64,000 nt of DNA, taken from NCBI GenBank assembly GCA_030065875.1, contig JASJCR010000002.1, forward strand, positions 1-64,000. Direction: 5' to 3'. The DNA is from Ardenticatenaceae bacterium (lineage in GTDB: Bacteria; Chloroflexota; Anaerolineae; Promineifilales; Promineifilaceae). Of the stretch, positions 26,542-35,964 are shown piece after piece (within the stretch, counting starts at the first letter, position 1; the number at the start of each line of letters is the position of its first letter). Position numbers and translations under genes: made by a program. The notes under the pieces were generated by a model. That model did not search any database. It saw nothing but the letters and a program-made list of their open reading frames with translations, and was not told the DNA's origin.

Positions 26542-27075
26542 ATGAGAAAAATTGTTTACTATATCGCTTCTTCAATTGATGGCTTTATCGCCGGGCCAGG
26601 TGATAACATCCGTGAATTTGTCCAGTCCGGTGACGGGGTTGAACGATACATGAGCGATCTGCAGACATTTGACACCGTCATTATGGGGCGTAGAACGTAT
26701 GAATTTGGCTATCAGTATGGGCTGCAGCCCGGCCAGCCGGCCTACCCTCATATGAACCACTATATTTTTTCAAATTCACTGTCATTTAAAGATCCGCACG
26801 AGCGGGTAAACGTATGCTCCTTAGAGCTGGAAACCGTCAGGCGGCTCAAAGAGAAAAAAGGATCGGACATTTATCTTTGCGGTGGCGGCGTTTTTGCCGG
26901 ATGGCTTTTGGACAATCAGATGGTTGATCTCCTCAGGATCAAGCTCAATCCGTTTATTCAGGGTGATGGGATTTCGCTGTTTGGCACATCGAAAAAAACG
27001 CACCAGCTGCAGCTCACGGACAGCCAGCTTTACGAGAACGGGCTTCACATATTAAGTTATGACGTCTTATATTGA
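26542..27075 (+). CDS. RibD C-terminal/DHFR-like reductase
   Basis: From ATG 26542, 177 residues. The start is fixed by GGAGG at suitable distance and by the typical opening MRKIVYYIASSIDGFIAGPG. The motifs DTVIMGRRTYEFG and DIYLCGGGVFAGWLLDNQMVD belong to the dihydrofolate reductase-like RibD-C family (YyaP/YwjB type), which binds NADPH. The substrate of these stand-alone proteins is generally unknown, so neither folate nor riboflavin metabolism should be assumed. It starts about 90 bp after the AraC gene on the same strand. Confidence 0.88.
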   Translation: MRKIVYYIASSIDGFIAGPGDNIREFVQSGDGVERYMSDLQTFDTVIMGRRTYEFGYQYGLQPGQPAYPHMNHYIFSNSLSFKDPHERVNVCSLELETVRRLKEKKGSDIYLCGGGVFAGWLLDNQMVDLLRIKLNPFIQGDGISLFGTSKKTHQLQLTDSQLYENGLHILSYDVLY

Positions 27076-27211
27076 TGGGTTGAATTAACTTCCAGCTCAG
27101 TATGCTGGCAGAAACGGTCCCGAGCGCAGCCAAAGAATTTCCCCATTTAATCGGTAAAAATGGGGAATCACCCCTCTTCCCGATCCCCCAGCAGGAAATT
27201 TTGTAAATCCC

Positions 27212-29398
27212 TCAATCGCGCAACTGCGCGTTTAGCTGTTCCAGACGGCCGTTTAGCGCCTGAACGGCCGGTTCAAAATTCATCTCTTTAAAGATGCGCA
27301 GCGCCTCTCGGGCATACTGGATGGCGGAATCGATATCGCTCTGCCGCTCCGCCAGCCGGCTTTTGAAGCTGTAAGCGGTGGCGATGTTGGGCGGATAACC
27401 AAACGCCTCCGCAATGACCAGCGCCTTATCCAGAAGGCCGGCCGCAAGCTTCAAATTTCCATCTCGCAGCTCGACCCATCCCAGGTGAAGGTGCAGCAGG
27501 CTGTCGAGTTTGCGAATGCCTGGATCTGATTCCTGCAGGGTACGGGAAATGGCCAACCCTTGATGCAGGGTCTGACGTGCCTCAGACAGGCGGTTTTCCT
27601 GTAGGAAAGCGACACCAAAAAAATCGTGGATAGACAGCGCCTCCGGGGTGGTAGGCCACTGCTGAAGATAGCTTTTGAGCCCTGTTTGGCACTTCTGGAT
27701 AAATTCTTCATCAAAAAGATCACCCATCTGACCGGCCGCAAGCCAAAAATTAACCTGTCGTTTTTCGTCCCTAAGTTCATTTGTTAGCGTCAGCCCTTCG
27801 CAAATCAGCTTCCTGGCTTCGTGAGACCACCCCTGAATGAAGCTGCGAAAAGCTTGAATGCCGATTGCGTCCGCTAAAAAGTGCGGATCGCTGCCCTGCC
27901 GAGCGGTCTTAAAAATTTTGACGGCCAGCACGGCCGCCTCGTCCTCGAGACCGCGGGTATGCAGGTAGTTGAGAAACGTCGGGGCCGCCTTACCGAGTTC
28001 GTTAAAAAGACCCGGATGGTTAAGCGCGGCGAGAACGGCGTTTGTCAGGTGGACCGGGGTTTTGTCCAGCGTTTTGTAATCGTAGCGATTGTCGAGCAAA
28101 ATCTTCAGGAAATAAGCGGCAAAGCTTCGATCGAGTTGGTGCTGCTTTTCAACCGGGAGTTTTAAGCGTTCCTCATGGGCAAACAGATGAATGAGTGGAT
28201 GAAGCCGGTACTTTTTCCCGTCAACCTGCAGCAAAGAGTACGAGTAAAGGACTTGCAGATGTTCTTCGCCGTTAGGAGAGCATACGGCGTTGGCGGCCTC
28301 TGCTGAAAACGAATGACCGCGAAACCAGGACATTGCTGCCAGGGCATGCTGCTGACGAGGGGTTAAAAGCTCATAGCTCACCTGAATTGCGGCGGCAATG
28401 CTGTCTTCTTCAAAGGCCAGGGAGTGCAGCTGGCGTTGATTTAATATTTCCAGCAGACGGTCAACGGTCCAAAATGGATCATGAGCCAGACGGCTGGCGG
28501 CGATAACCAGGGCCAGGGGGAGATGGCCAACCCTTTCTGAGAGCTGCGTGATTTGGGCCGATGGTATTGAATTGGGGCCAACCACTTTTCGGGTAAGCGA
28601 CAGGGCATTTTCGGCTGATAAAGGGGTTAAATAAATAGTGTGCCCACCCCGGCCGATTGAAAGCGAGTGACGGCGGGTCGTGAGCAGGACGGCGGCCGAC
28701 CCACTGGGTGGGAGCAGCGGGATGACTTCGGCCGAATTATTGACGTCGTCCAAAATTATCAGCACTTTTTTATCAGCCAGAAGCGAGCGAACCGCGAGAG
28801 AGCGATTATCAAGATCAGTCAGGTGGTTGACGTTATGCCCAAATGCGGCGGCAAAGCTTTGCAAAATCGTCAGTGGATTGGCGTTGTTGATGTTGGCCCA
28901 TAATATCCCATCGGTAAAAAAATCTTGCGCGAGGTATGCCAACCGGATCGCCAACGACGTTTTACCTATGCCGCCCATACCGGAAATCAAACACAGCTGC
29001 GGTGGTGAGTGGGTTAAGGCGGTCAGTGTGCTGCTGATTTCCGCGTCACGGCCGACAAAGTATGGGATTTCAGGCCCTACCTGAAAGGGGACAGGCATTT
29101 CTGTTTGCCAGGGGGTGAGTAGAGGATCCTCCGGCCGCTGTTGCTGCAGTATGGGCAGTGGTGGATGACCGGCCGCCAGGAGCAGCACGCTGATTTCTTG
29201 TTTGTGGAGGTGGAGGGCTGTGCCAATCTTGAGCACATCCTCAACCAACCGCGGCCGCTTGACTCGTCCCTGGAGCCAGTTGGCAATCGTTCGTTGAGGG
29301 ATGCCGGTGAGCACGGCCAGTTGACCGGCCGTGTAAAGGGAGCGGGTCACATACTGATTGAGGTAATCACAAAAATTTAGAGCTGTTTCGGACAACAT
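27212..29398 (-). CDS. STAND ATPase regulator: HTH, NB-ARC and TPR
   Basis: A 728-residue regulator. The N-terminal helix-turn-helix (about 22-60; YTAGQLAVLTGIPQRTIANWL) suggests DNA binding. The NB-ARC ATPase domain has P-loop SGMGGIGKTS (139-148), Walker B KVLIILDDVN (211-220) and an LTTRRHSL sensor segment, followed by a winged-helix region (PRQQHALAAMSWFRGHSF). The C-terminal half consists of TPR-like helices. STAND proteins act as ligand-controlled switches that oligomerise on ATP binding; the ligand is unknown. No adjacent gene on its strand marks an obvious target. A role in phage defence cannot be excluded but has no positional support. Confidence 0.9.
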   Translation of the reverse strand: MLSETALNFCDYLNQYVTRSLYTAGQLAVLTGIPQRTIANWLQGRVKRPRLVEDVLKIGTALHLHKQEISVLLLAAGHPPLPILQQQRPEDPLLTPWQTEMPVPFQVGPEIPYFVGRDAEISSTLTALTHSPPQLCLISGMGGIGKTSLAIRLAYLAQDFFTDGILWANINNANPLTILQSFAAAFGHNVNHLTDLDNRSLAVRSLLADKKVLIILDDVNNSAEVIPLLPPSGSAAVLLTTRRHSLSIGRGGHTIYLTPLSAENALSLTRKVVGPNSIPSAQITQLSERVGHLPLALVIAASRLAHDPFWTVDRLLEILNQRQLHSLAFEEDSIAAAIQVSYELLTPRQQHALAAMSWFRGHSFSAEAANAVCSPNGEEHLQVLYSYSLLQVDGKKYRLHPLIHLFAHEERLKLPVEKQHQLDRSFAAYFLKILLDNRYDYKTLDKTPVHLTNAVLAALNHPGLFNELGKAAPTFLNYLHTRGLEDEAAVLAVKIFKTARQGSDPHFLADAIGIQAFRSFIQGWSHEARKLICEGLTLTNELRDEKRQVNFWLAAGQMGDLFDEEFIQKCQTGLKSYLQQWPTTPEALSIHDFFGVAFLQENRLSEARQTLHQGLAISRTLQESDPGIRKLDSLLHLHLGWVELRDGNLKLAAGLLDKALVIAEAFGYPPNIATAYSFKSRLAERQSDIDSAIQYAREALRIFKEMNFEPAVQALNGRLEQLNAQLRD

Positions 29399-29564
29399 TT
29401 GCTATTCAGATTGTCGATCGAGATGACAGTGGGGTAGAGGCTGTCAGGCACCTGGCATCGAAGCTGATTGGCAATTGGCTTAAATTTAGCCAGTTTTCGG
29501 GGCTCATTATACCTAAAATCGGCCCGTTTGTTGTCAAAGCTTGAAAAAGGATTAATGAGAAATC

Positions 29565-30605
29565 ATGAGTTTGAAAGTTTTATCGATTATTACGGCAATC
29601 GCTTTTGCTGTTCCCGCCTGTACGCCAGTGAGCACCCCGATAGCCGAGGAAGGTACTTCTCCCACGACAGAGGTTGAGATTGAGGACCAAACCCCTGGTG
29701 CGGCCGAGGTCGACCATGCGACTGAGCGTCCTGATCGAACACCAGCGGCGCAATCGAATGAAGCTGCCGTTGAAGAGAGCGTGGTCGACGATGCGCCAGA
29801 AGAAAGTGGACCTCTGGGGTCGGCAGACCAGATGGTTGACGATCGTACGGCTGTCTTTGATCTTTATCACATTTCATTTCAAACCGCTGTCCGGGAGCAG
29901 GAGATCGACGATCTTTACGGCACCTTTGTGGAAAGAAACATCCCCCTTAACGTCGTCAACAAGCCTCAGGCGACGATGAGCGCCAATACCCCGGCCGGTT
30001 GGGTCGGATTTTTCCGCGGGAAAGATTACGAGCTGGTCCTTGATGAGCCGGACGTCGTCATTGCCGGTCAGGGCGGATTGGCTGTTGCTCCCTTCGAGGA
30101 GATGATCGATGATCAACTATTTTCGACGGGGACCGATATGTTTTTGACCGTCAAGACAGCTGATGGCTGGCGGCTGGCCACCATGAACGTCACCCTGATT
30201 CCCGTCTCTTCGGCCGATGTTTCTGTCGAGCCGGTTGAGCAGGATCCTCTCGACGTGGTCAGCGCTGTTCAACGCGCGATTTCGGAAAAAAATGGGGAAA
30301 TGTGGGAGGCGGTTGTATTCCGGCCGCAGATCCCGATTTATAAAATTGAGGCAACCCCCGCAGCCACGAGCCATTTTACCGCTGGGGATTTCTTTGCCGA
30401 AATTGAGGCGAACAGCGGGACTCTGGCGTTTGAATTAACCGATGTTCAAAGCGAGGTTATTGATGATTATCTCGCTTACGTGACCGCAGAGTATGCCTAT
30501 TCGAAGGATGAATTTGTGATTGAGAGGGGTACCCAGCTGTGGACCTTGATTGGAACACCAGCTAACGGTTGGCAAATAACCGCCATGGTTTGGTCGGCAA
30601 ATTAA
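29565..30605 (+). CDS. Putative lipoprotein with two NTF2-like domains
   Basis: A 346-residue protein. The N terminus MSLKVLSIITAIAFAVPAC gives a plausible lipobox (Cys19). An acidic Glu/Thr/Pro linker (about 25-90) follows. The two C-terminal halves show the same pattern: a helix with LYHISFQTAVREQEIDDLY or VVSAVQRAISEKNGEMWEAV, a central segment, and a closing strand DGWRLATMNVTL or NGWQITAMVWS. This is typical of NTF2/SnoaL-like cone domains in tandem. The assignment is structural inference. The substrate or binding partner is unknown. It is divergent from the STAND regulator, with about 165 bp between starts. Confidence 0.7.
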   Translation: MSLKVLSIITAIAFAVPACTPVSTPIAEEGTSPTTEVEIEDQTPGAAEVDHATERPDRTPAAQSNEAAVEESVVDDAPEESGPLGSADQMVDDRTAVFDLYHISFQTAVREQEIDDLYGTFVERNIPLNVVNKPQATMSANTPAGWVGFFRGKDYELVLDEPDVVIAGQGGLAVAPFEEMIDDQLFSTGTDMFLTVKTADGWRLATMNVTLIPVSSADVSVEPVEQDPLDVVSAVQRAISEKNGEMWEAVVFRPQIPIYKIEATPAATSHFTAGDFFAEIEANSGTLAFELTDVQSEVIDDYLAYVTAEYAYSKDEFVIERGTQLWTLIGTPANGWQITAMVWSAN

Positions 30606-30919
30606 GACGGAGAGGAAGTTGGCCTTCCCCTTTGGTGCAGGGTGGACGGGTCGGCTGCGAACCACCTGTCATTCAGAACGAAGCGCAGCGAAGTGAAGAA
30701 TCTCCTCAACCTTGCGTTCAGAAGGGCTGACTGGAAGAGTTGAAAGCGCCTGTATGGCAGACGACACCTTCATGTTAGTAGACGGGATCCTTCGCTGCGC
30801 TCAGGATGACAGGGGGCTGCGGATGATGAACAGCGTGATTAACGGACCTGTCCGCCTCTGGACTGACGTAGAATGGAAGATTTGTTGGATTAATAAAGAA
30901 GATATTCTCGTTGATCAAG
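30606..30919. other. Repeat-bearing intergenic region
   Basis: A 314-bp gap between convergent genes with no coding potential. It contains two inverted copies of a 'GAACGAAGCGCAGCGAAG' type repeat, at 30668-30714 (GTCATTCAGAACGAAGC, GAAGAATCTCC) and 30784-30813 (GGATCCTTCGCTGCGCTC, AGGATGAC). Together they could form a large stem at the shared 3' end. Confidence 0.65.
30668..30813. repeat. Inverted pair of 'GTCATTCWGARCGAAG' repeats
   Basis: The left copy reads GTCATTCAGAACGAAGCGC and continues to GAATCTCC. The right copy, on the other strand, reads GTCATCCTGAGCGCAGC followed by GAAGGATCC. A third single copy lies at 47350-47375. This class of dispersed repeat is widespread in Chloroflexota genomes. 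Confidence 0.7.
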
Positions 30920-31891
30920 CTAACTTTCTGCCTTGAACCGCACCGGGGAGAGAGGTGGCGATCTTCTCAAGCGGTCGCTAATGGCCCGAATGTGTTTGGG
31001 GGTGGTGCGGCAGCATCCCCCGATCCCGGCCGCCCCGATTTTTCGCCACTCCCGGCCGGCCGTGCCAAACGACTCAGCATCTGATTGACCCAACCATTTT
31101 TTCTCAACCACATCATAGGTTTCCCCGGAATTTGGATAAACGAGGATCGGTTTGCGGGTGGCTTTTTGGGCTTCGCGGATGAGAGACGGCAGGAAGCGAG
31201 GGGCGGTGCAGTTAATTCCCACGGCCGTGATCAGGGGGGAGTCCTGAACCTCAGCAAGAACTTCGTGTAGTAAAGTACCGTCGCTGATATGGTTCCCATC
31301 CCGACAAGAAAAGGTGAGCCAGGCCTCTTTGGGAAACTCTTCCAGAAGCTGTCGGTAAGCGAGGGCTTCCACCCGCGAGGGGATTGTTTCGCAGGCGAGC
31401 AAATCGGCCGCAGAACGGCTCAACAGCTGCCAGCGCGGCCGGTGCCAGGCGGTCAGCTGTGCCTGGGTCAGGCCATACTCACCCGTGTACTCCGCCCCGT
31501 TGGCCAGATATGCGCCGTAGGGGCCGACGCTGGCGGCGACAAGCGGTTTTAGGCGGCTGTCCTTGTCTTCAAAGGCGTTCCAGAAATCATCTCGTGCTTC
31601 AATGGCCAGGTCAACTGCCAGCAAAATGATTTTCGTGGCGTCCTCATGAGATAATCCTCGCGCCGTCAACCCCTCAAAAGTTGCCTGATAGGTGGCCGTA
31701 ATGATGCAATCGGCTCCCGCATAAAGATAATCTAGATGGACCTGTTTGATTAATTCTGGGGCTTCCAGTAAGATTTTGGCCGACCAGAGGGGATCATTGA
31801 TGTCGCATCCTCGCCGCTCCAGCTCGGTGGCCAGCGCCCCATCAAGGATAAATGCGCCCTGGGCGGTAAGAAAACGATTAATTAAACTCAT
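30920..31891 (-). CDS. mmuM: Homocysteine S-methyltransferase
   Basis: A 323-residue protein from ATG 31891 (an in-frame TTG at 31921 would add ten residues). It is a TIM-barrel homocysteine methyltransferase with the N-terminal ILDGALATELERRGCDIND and Zn2+-binding cysteines in GINCTAPRFL and GGCCRTTPKHI. It transfers a methyl group from S-methylmethionine or SAM to homocysteine, making methionine. The 5' substrate-site motif LWSAKILLEAPELI matches the MmuM group. No SAM riboswitch was seen upstream. The gene is monocistronic. Confidence 0.92.
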   Translation of the reverse strand: MSLINRFLTAQGAFILDGALATELERRGCDINDPLWSAKILLEAPELIKQVHLDYLYAGADCIITATYQATFEGLTARGLSHEDATKIILLAVDLAIEARDDFWNAFEDKDSRLKPLVAASVGPYGAYLANGAEYTGEYGLTQAQLTAWHRPRWQLLSRSAADLLACETIPSRVEALAYRQLLEEFPKEAWLTFSCRDGNHISDGTLLHEVLAEVQDSPLITAVGINCTAPRFLPSLIREAQKATRKPILVYPNSGETYDVVEKKWLGQSDAESFGTAGREWRKIGAAGIGGCCRTTPKHIRAISDRLRRSPPLSPVRFKAES

Positions 31892-32256
31892 CAGATTTAT
31901 TGAATGATTAATGTTCTCCAAGTATATTTATTAACGTTAACTCTAAATCATTGAGGGCGTGCAACATAATCATCAGTTTGCCGTAAAATTCTCAATGGAT
32001 AATTTTAATCGTTAAAAAAATAATATGATATGCTGTGGCATGTTAAGTGGTCAGCAAAAAGTTTTACAATAAAAATCAGCCACAGATTAACACGGATTAT
32101 CACAGATTTCTCTCTATTATCTGCGAAAATCTGCGCAATCTGTGGACAATTAAATTGTGAATAATTCTTGTAATTTACTTAATCGTGCCACGTTTAGATT
32201 TAATATAGCACAAAACCCCGATCACAATCGGAGGCGTTTGGAGGTTAAAACAAACG
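31892..32256. other. Divergent intergenic region with dyad repeat
   Basis: A 365-bp gap between mmuM and the zinc metallopeptidase gene, AT-rich near 32000-32030. It holds copy 2 of the 'cacggatt' dyad repeat. No riboswitch or RNA gene was recognised. Confidence 0.6.
32042..32152. repeat. 'cacggatt' dyad repeat, copy 2
   Basis: GTTAAGTGGTCAGCAAAAAG, then CAGCCACAGATTAACACGG, then a dyad built on CACAGATTT and ATCTGCGAAAATCTG, matching the element at 547-660 over its whole length, including the part before the dyad. Confidence 0.75.
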
Positions 32257-32967
32257 ATGTTTGGAGGATTTGGTCTCTATTTCCTTTTTGTTCTGCCACC
32301 ATTTTTATTGGGCTTGTGGGCCCAGTGGCGGGTAAAAAGTAATTTTAACAAATATTCTCGCGTGCGAACGGTACGCGAAATGACCGGTGCCCAGGTTGCC
32401 CGGGCCATGTTGGATGCTGAAGGGCTCTACAATGTAAAAGTAGAGGAAAGTCGCGGTTATTTGAGTGATCACTACGATCCGCGCTCAAAAACTTTGCGTT
32501 TAAGCCCGGAAGTTTACCGCACGCCCAGCGTGGCCGCGGCCGGGATCGCCGCTCATGAAATGGGGCATGCCCTGCAGGATGCCAAGCGATATGTGCCGCT
32601 GGTCGCTCGCTCTGCTCTGGTTCCAGCCGTGCAATTTGGCAGTTCAATCGGCACCTGGATGCTTTTTGGCGGGCTGCTGCTGCAGGGATTTTTGCAGTTT
32701 CAATTTGGATTTTACATTGCCGTTGTCGGCTTAGCTTTGTTTGCCATGACGGCCGTCTTTGCTCTGGTTACCCTGCCGGTGGAATTTGATGCCAGCAGTC
32801 GAGCTAAGAAGCTCCTGGCTTCCCACGGTATTTTGTACAATGAAGAGTTAAAAGGGGTAGATCGGGTTTTGGATGCGGCCGCATTGACCTATATCGCGGC
32901 GGCCATTCAAGCTTTGATGACGGTCGCTTACTACGCCCTGATTCTCTTTGGTGGAAGACGCGATTAA
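32257..32967 (+). CDS. YugP-type neutral zinc metallopeptidase
   Basis: A 236-residue membrane protein of the Zn_peptidase_2 family. It has an N-terminal transmembrane helix, the zinc site AAHEMGHALQDA (HExxH), preceded by LSDHYDPRSKTLRLS typical of the family, two further hydrophobic helices (about 130-180) and a C-terminal helix. The active site probably faces the cytoplasm or lies at the membrane. The substrate is unknown. GGAGG 13 bases upstream supports the ATG. A terminator follows. Confidence 0.9.
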   Translation: MFGGFGLYFLFVLPPFLLGLWAQWRVKSNFNKYSRVRTVREMTGAQVARAMLDAEGLYNVKVEESRGYLSDHYDPRSKTLRLSPEVYRTPSVAAAGIAAHEMGHALQDAKRYVPLVARSALVPAVQFGSSIGTWMLFGGLLLQGFLQFQFGFYIAVVGLALFAMTAVFALVTLPVEFDASSRAKKLLASHGILYNEELKGVDRVLDAAALTYIAAAIQALMTVAYYALILFGGRRD

Positions 32968-32987
32968 GACAAGGCGTAAATTTGATA

Positions 32988-33019
32988 AAGGCCGATCTGG
33001 AAACAGTTCGGCCTTTTTT
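32988..33019 (+). terminator. Intrinsic terminator
   Basis: Arms AAGGCCGA (32988-32995) and TCGGCCTT (33008-33015) with the T-run continuing to 33019. It ends the metallopeptidase transcript and lies about 40 bp before the lactate permease start. Confidence 0.88.
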
Positions 33020-33057
33020 GTTACAGCTTTATCTGCCCCTCAGCTATACTTCCTTCC

Positions 33058-34596
33058 ATGTTCAATCAAGTTGCAATGATCTTGCTGGCGGTTTTGCCTA
33101 TTCTTGCCGTCCTTTATCTGATGATCGGCCGCAAATGGGGGGGCAGCAATGCCGGATTAGCCGGATGGGGAGCCGCGATGGCGGTCGCCGTTCTGGCGTT
33201 TGGTGCGGATTTTCAGCTGTTGTGGGTAGCCTTTGGAAAAGGTTTTTTTCTGGCGCTTTATGTTCTCTACATCATTTGGATGGCCCTGCTGCTGTACAAT
33301 GTCACCAATGATGCCGGGGCGATTGAGGCGATTGGTCAGGAGCTGCCGCTTATGACCGCCGATCGGGGAGGGCAGGCGCTGCTGCTGGCCTGGGTGTTTG
33401 CTTCATTTTTGCAGGGGGCATCGGGGTTTGGGGTGCCTGCGGCCGTGGTGGCCCCCCTGCTTGTTGGGTTGGGCTTCTCTCCCACCATCGCGGTTGTGGT
33501 CGCCCTGATCGGTCACGCCTGGGCGGTGACCTACGGTTCACTCGGCTCTTCTTTTTTGGCGTTGATCGCCGCCTCGGGAATATCAGGTGAATCGATTGAG
33601 GGGCCTGTCGCCCTTTTTCTCGGTCTCTGCTGTTTTTTGTGTGGCCTGTTTGTTTTGTGGAGTGCCGGTGGCCGCGAGGCGTTAAAACAGCGGTGGCCGG
33701 CTTTGGTAGCCACCGGCGGCGTGATGTTTGCCGGCCAATACGTCATCGCCTCATGGGGATTCTGGAGCCTGGCGTCTTTTGGAGCCAGCCTGCTGGGGCT
33801 GGTGGTGATGGTGACCCTTTTTCAGCTGGGAAATCGGGGCAACGCAAATTTTAACCGTTCGCTGCTGGCCTGGGGGTTTTGGCCCTATCTGATCATGACG
33901 GTCATCATCCTTTTGGGGAAAACAATTCTGGAAGGACCGCTGTCATTTGTGATCGTTCAGCTGCCGTTTCCTGCGGTTGAAACCTCGCTGGGGTTTGCCA
34001 CCCCGGCCGAAAATGGAAGGTCGATCAACCTGTTTGGCCATCCGGGAGCTTTGCTTCTTTACAGCAGCGCCTTAGTTTTTCTGTGGTATAAGTGGCGTGG
34101 AAATTTGCCAACCGCCAAAGGCCCTTTAAACGGATCACTTATCGTATCCCGCACGGTCAAAAAATCGGTTAAATCCACAATAAGCATTATCGCTCTGGTG
34201 GCCATGGGGACGACGATGCAGCACGCCGGTATGACTCAGCTTCTGGCAGACACCTTGAGCACCACCGGGGGCTTATTTGCCCTGTTGAGCCCGTTTATTG
34301 GGGCGCTGGGGGCATTTGTGACCGGCAGCAACACCAACAGCAACGTCGTATTTGCCGATTTACAGCGGCAAACCGCCCTGGTTCTGCAGCTGTCCGTTCC
34401 TTATATTTTAGCGGCTCAAACGGCCGGGGGAGCCATAGGGAGCGCGTTTGCCCCGGCAAAGGTGATTGTTGGAGTAAGCACGGTTGAGGGAGCAGATGAG
34501 GGGAAGGTTTTGCAGCTGGCCACAACGTACGGGCTGGCCATTATTATTGTGGTTGGGCTGCTTTCTTTGCTGGTGACTTCTTTGAGTGGTGCCTGA
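33058..34596 (+). CDS. L-lactate permease family transporter
   Basis: A 512-residue polytopic membrane protein of the LctP family (LldP/GlcA), with about 12-14 hydrophobic helices. Recognisable blocks are WVFASFLQGASGFGVPAAVV, IGHAWAVTYGSLGSSF, and near the C terminus PFIGALGAFVTGSNTNSNVV and AGGAIGSAFAPAKVIVG. The family imports L-lactate or glycolate with protons. Length is slightly shorter than the E. coli protein. The start lacks a good ribosome-binding site. No lactate dehydrogenase gene is adjacent. Confidence 0.92.
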   Translation: MFNQVAMILLAVLPILAVLYLMIGRKWGGSNAGLAGWGAAMAVAVLAFGADFQLLWVAFGKGFFLALYVLYIIWMALLLYNVTNDAGAIEAIGQELPLMTADRGGQALLLAWVFASFLQGASGFGVPAAVVAPLLVGLGFSPTIAVVVALIGHAWAVTYGSLGSSFLALIAASGISGESIEGPVALFLGLCCFLCGLFVLWSAGGREALKQRWPALVATGGVMFAGQYVIASWGFWSLASFGASLLGLVVMVTLFQLGNRGNANFNRSLLAWGFWPYLIMTVIILLGKTILEGPLSFVIVQLPFPAVETSLGFATPAENGRSINLFGHPGALLLYSSALVFLWYKWRGNLPTAKGPLNGSLIVSRTVKKSVKSTISIIALVAMGTTMQHAGMTQLLADTLSTTGGLFALLSPFIGALGAFVTGSNTNSNVVFADLQRQTALVLQLSVPYILAAQTAGGAIGSAFAPAKVIVGVSTVEGADEGKVLQLATTYGLAIIIVVGLLSLLVTSLSGA

Positions 34597-34612
34597 AGCA
34601 GAGCTTAAACCT

Positions 34613-34706
34613 TAAAAAATTTACCGCTGAGATCACGGAGAACGCAGAGAAAACTCGATGGGAAGAGACCTCAGCGGTCTCTGGTTCTCTGCGGTGAGTT
34701 AATTTC
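34613..34706. repeat. 'ccgctgagatcacggagaac' intergenic repeat
   Basis: TTTACCGCTGAGATCACGG and GAACGCAGAGAA are mirrored by GGTTCTCTGCGGTGAGTTAA on the other side, giving an imperfect long dyad, with an internal GAGACC/GGTCTC pair. It lies between the convergent lactate permease and gmk genes. Confidence 0.6.
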
Positions 34707-34771
34707 TGAGAGTCACACAGCAGTTCTTCACAGATTCTTCATCGTGTTCTTCGGTAAAGTTATGATGGGGA

Positions 34772-35362
34772 TTAAAGCGTAATCGGCTCCCGATTTACCC
34801 GGCATTTTTCAGCCTGGACGATGGCTAAAATTTGCTCAACCGTCCGGTTGATCTGCCCTTCACGGTTGATCACTAAATAATCAAATTCTTTGATTCGGGC
34901 CAGCTCTTTCTGGGCGATTTGCAGCCGCAGATCAAATACATCGCCCGACTCAGTTTTTCGGTTACGCAGCCGCTCGGCCAGAACCTCAAGGGAATCGGCC
35001 GTGAGGAAGATAAAGGTTGCTTCGGGAATTAAGGTTTTCAGCGTGGCTGCGCCTTGGGGATCCACACGCATAATGACATCTTTACCGCTGTTTAACGCCT
35101 GTCGGATTTGGGTTTTGGGTACCCCTTTATAATTATCGTGCACGACGGCGTACTCGAGGAATTCACCATCGGCGATCATTTTTTCAAATTTTTCCTGAGA
35201 GTAGAAGAAGTAATCGACCCCGTTAATTTCACTCGGCCGGGGAGGGCGGCTCGTGGCCGTCACCACAAAGTGAATGGAGGGATCACTATCGAGAATCGAT
35301 TTTACGACTGTGTCCTTGCCCACCCCTGATGGCCCTGAGATGACAATCAAAACCGGATGCAT
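34772..35362 (-). CDS. gmk: Guanylate kinase
   Basis: From ATG 35362, a 196-residue P-loop kinase converting GMP and ATP to GDP and ADP. It has the P-loop VISGPSGVGKDTVVK, the GMP-binding block TSRPPRPSEINGVDYFF, EFLEYAVVHDNYKG and the LID-like region RLRNRKTESGDV. The longer frame from GTG 35416 adds 18 residues that do not look like the family, so the ATG is preferred. The gene is divergent from the FmdB-type zinc-ribbon gene. Confidence 0.96.
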   Translation of the reverse strand: MHPVLIVISGPSGVGKDTVVKSILDSDPSIHFVVTATSRPPRPSEINGVDYFFYSQEKFEKMIADGEFLEYAVVHDNYKGVPKTQIRQALNSGKDVIMRVDPQGAATLKTLIPEATFIFLTADSLEVLAERLRNRKTESGDVFDLRLQIAQKELARIKEFDYLVINREGQINRTVEQILAIVQAEKCRVNREPITL

Positions 35363-35577
35363 AGATTGCGTATAAATATTTGAGATTGCTTCTTCCTTCG
35401 CTACAATTGCTGCCACCAGACACCACCCTTTTTCCCATTTTCAATGTGTTTTGACGCATAACTTAGGACGATTCACACCATCATTTTAGCACAAATGATA
35501 GGAAATTCTTCCTAATAAACTACAATTGGATAGACTTTAACGACTTTTTCTTAAAGGTGCCATTACAAGATTACAAG

Positions 35578-35964
35578 ATGCCAATATACGACTTTAAATG
35601 TGAAACGTGTCGAAAAAACTTCACCCTGATGTATCGATCATTTGCGGCGTATGAAGCGGCCGAGGAGTTTACTTGCCCCCACTGTGGCAGCGCAGATGTA
35701 CGCCGCCGGATCGGCCGGGTAGCCATCGCCAAATCGGAAGACAGCCGTATGGACAGCCTGGCGGACGAGGCGATGCTCAGCCAAATTGACGAAAATGACC
35801 CGCGTTCCCTGGGGAAATTTATGCGTCAAATGAGCCAGGAAATGGGAGAAGAGATGGGGGACGATTTTAATGAGGTGGTTGACCGGCTGGAAAAAGGACA
35901 GCAGCCGGAAGAAATCGAGCAGGCGATGCCTGATTTGGCTGATTCCCCTCCGGCCGATAATTAA
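35578..35964 (+). CDS. FmdB-type zinc ribbon protein
   Basis: A 128-residue protein beginning MPIYDFKCETC, the standard opening of the FmdB/CxxC_CxxC_SSSS family. A four-Cys zinc ribbon is formed by CETC and CPHC, followed by a long acidic, Met/Glu-rich helical tail (about 60-128). Family members are called regulatory proteins, but the function is poorly known. The ATG at 35578 is preferred over GTG 35557 because of the conserved start. Its stop overlaps the convergent tmk stop by a few bases. Confidence 0.9.
   Translation: MPIYDFKCETCRKNFTLMYRSFAAYEAAEEFTCPHCGSADVRRRIGRVAIAKSEDSRMDSLADEAMLSQIDENDPRSLGKFMRQMSQEMGEEMGDDFNEVVDRLEKGQQPEEIEQAMPDLADSPPADN

Noticed and set aside
27212-29398. STAND gene as part of an antiphage island
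   Set aside because: No nuclease, methylase, toxin or other defence gene lies nearby; the HTH points to transcriptional regulation.
31892-32041. SAM riboswitch upstream of homocysteine methyltransferase
   Set aside because: The AT-rich leader shows no conserved SAM-I/II stems that I can see.
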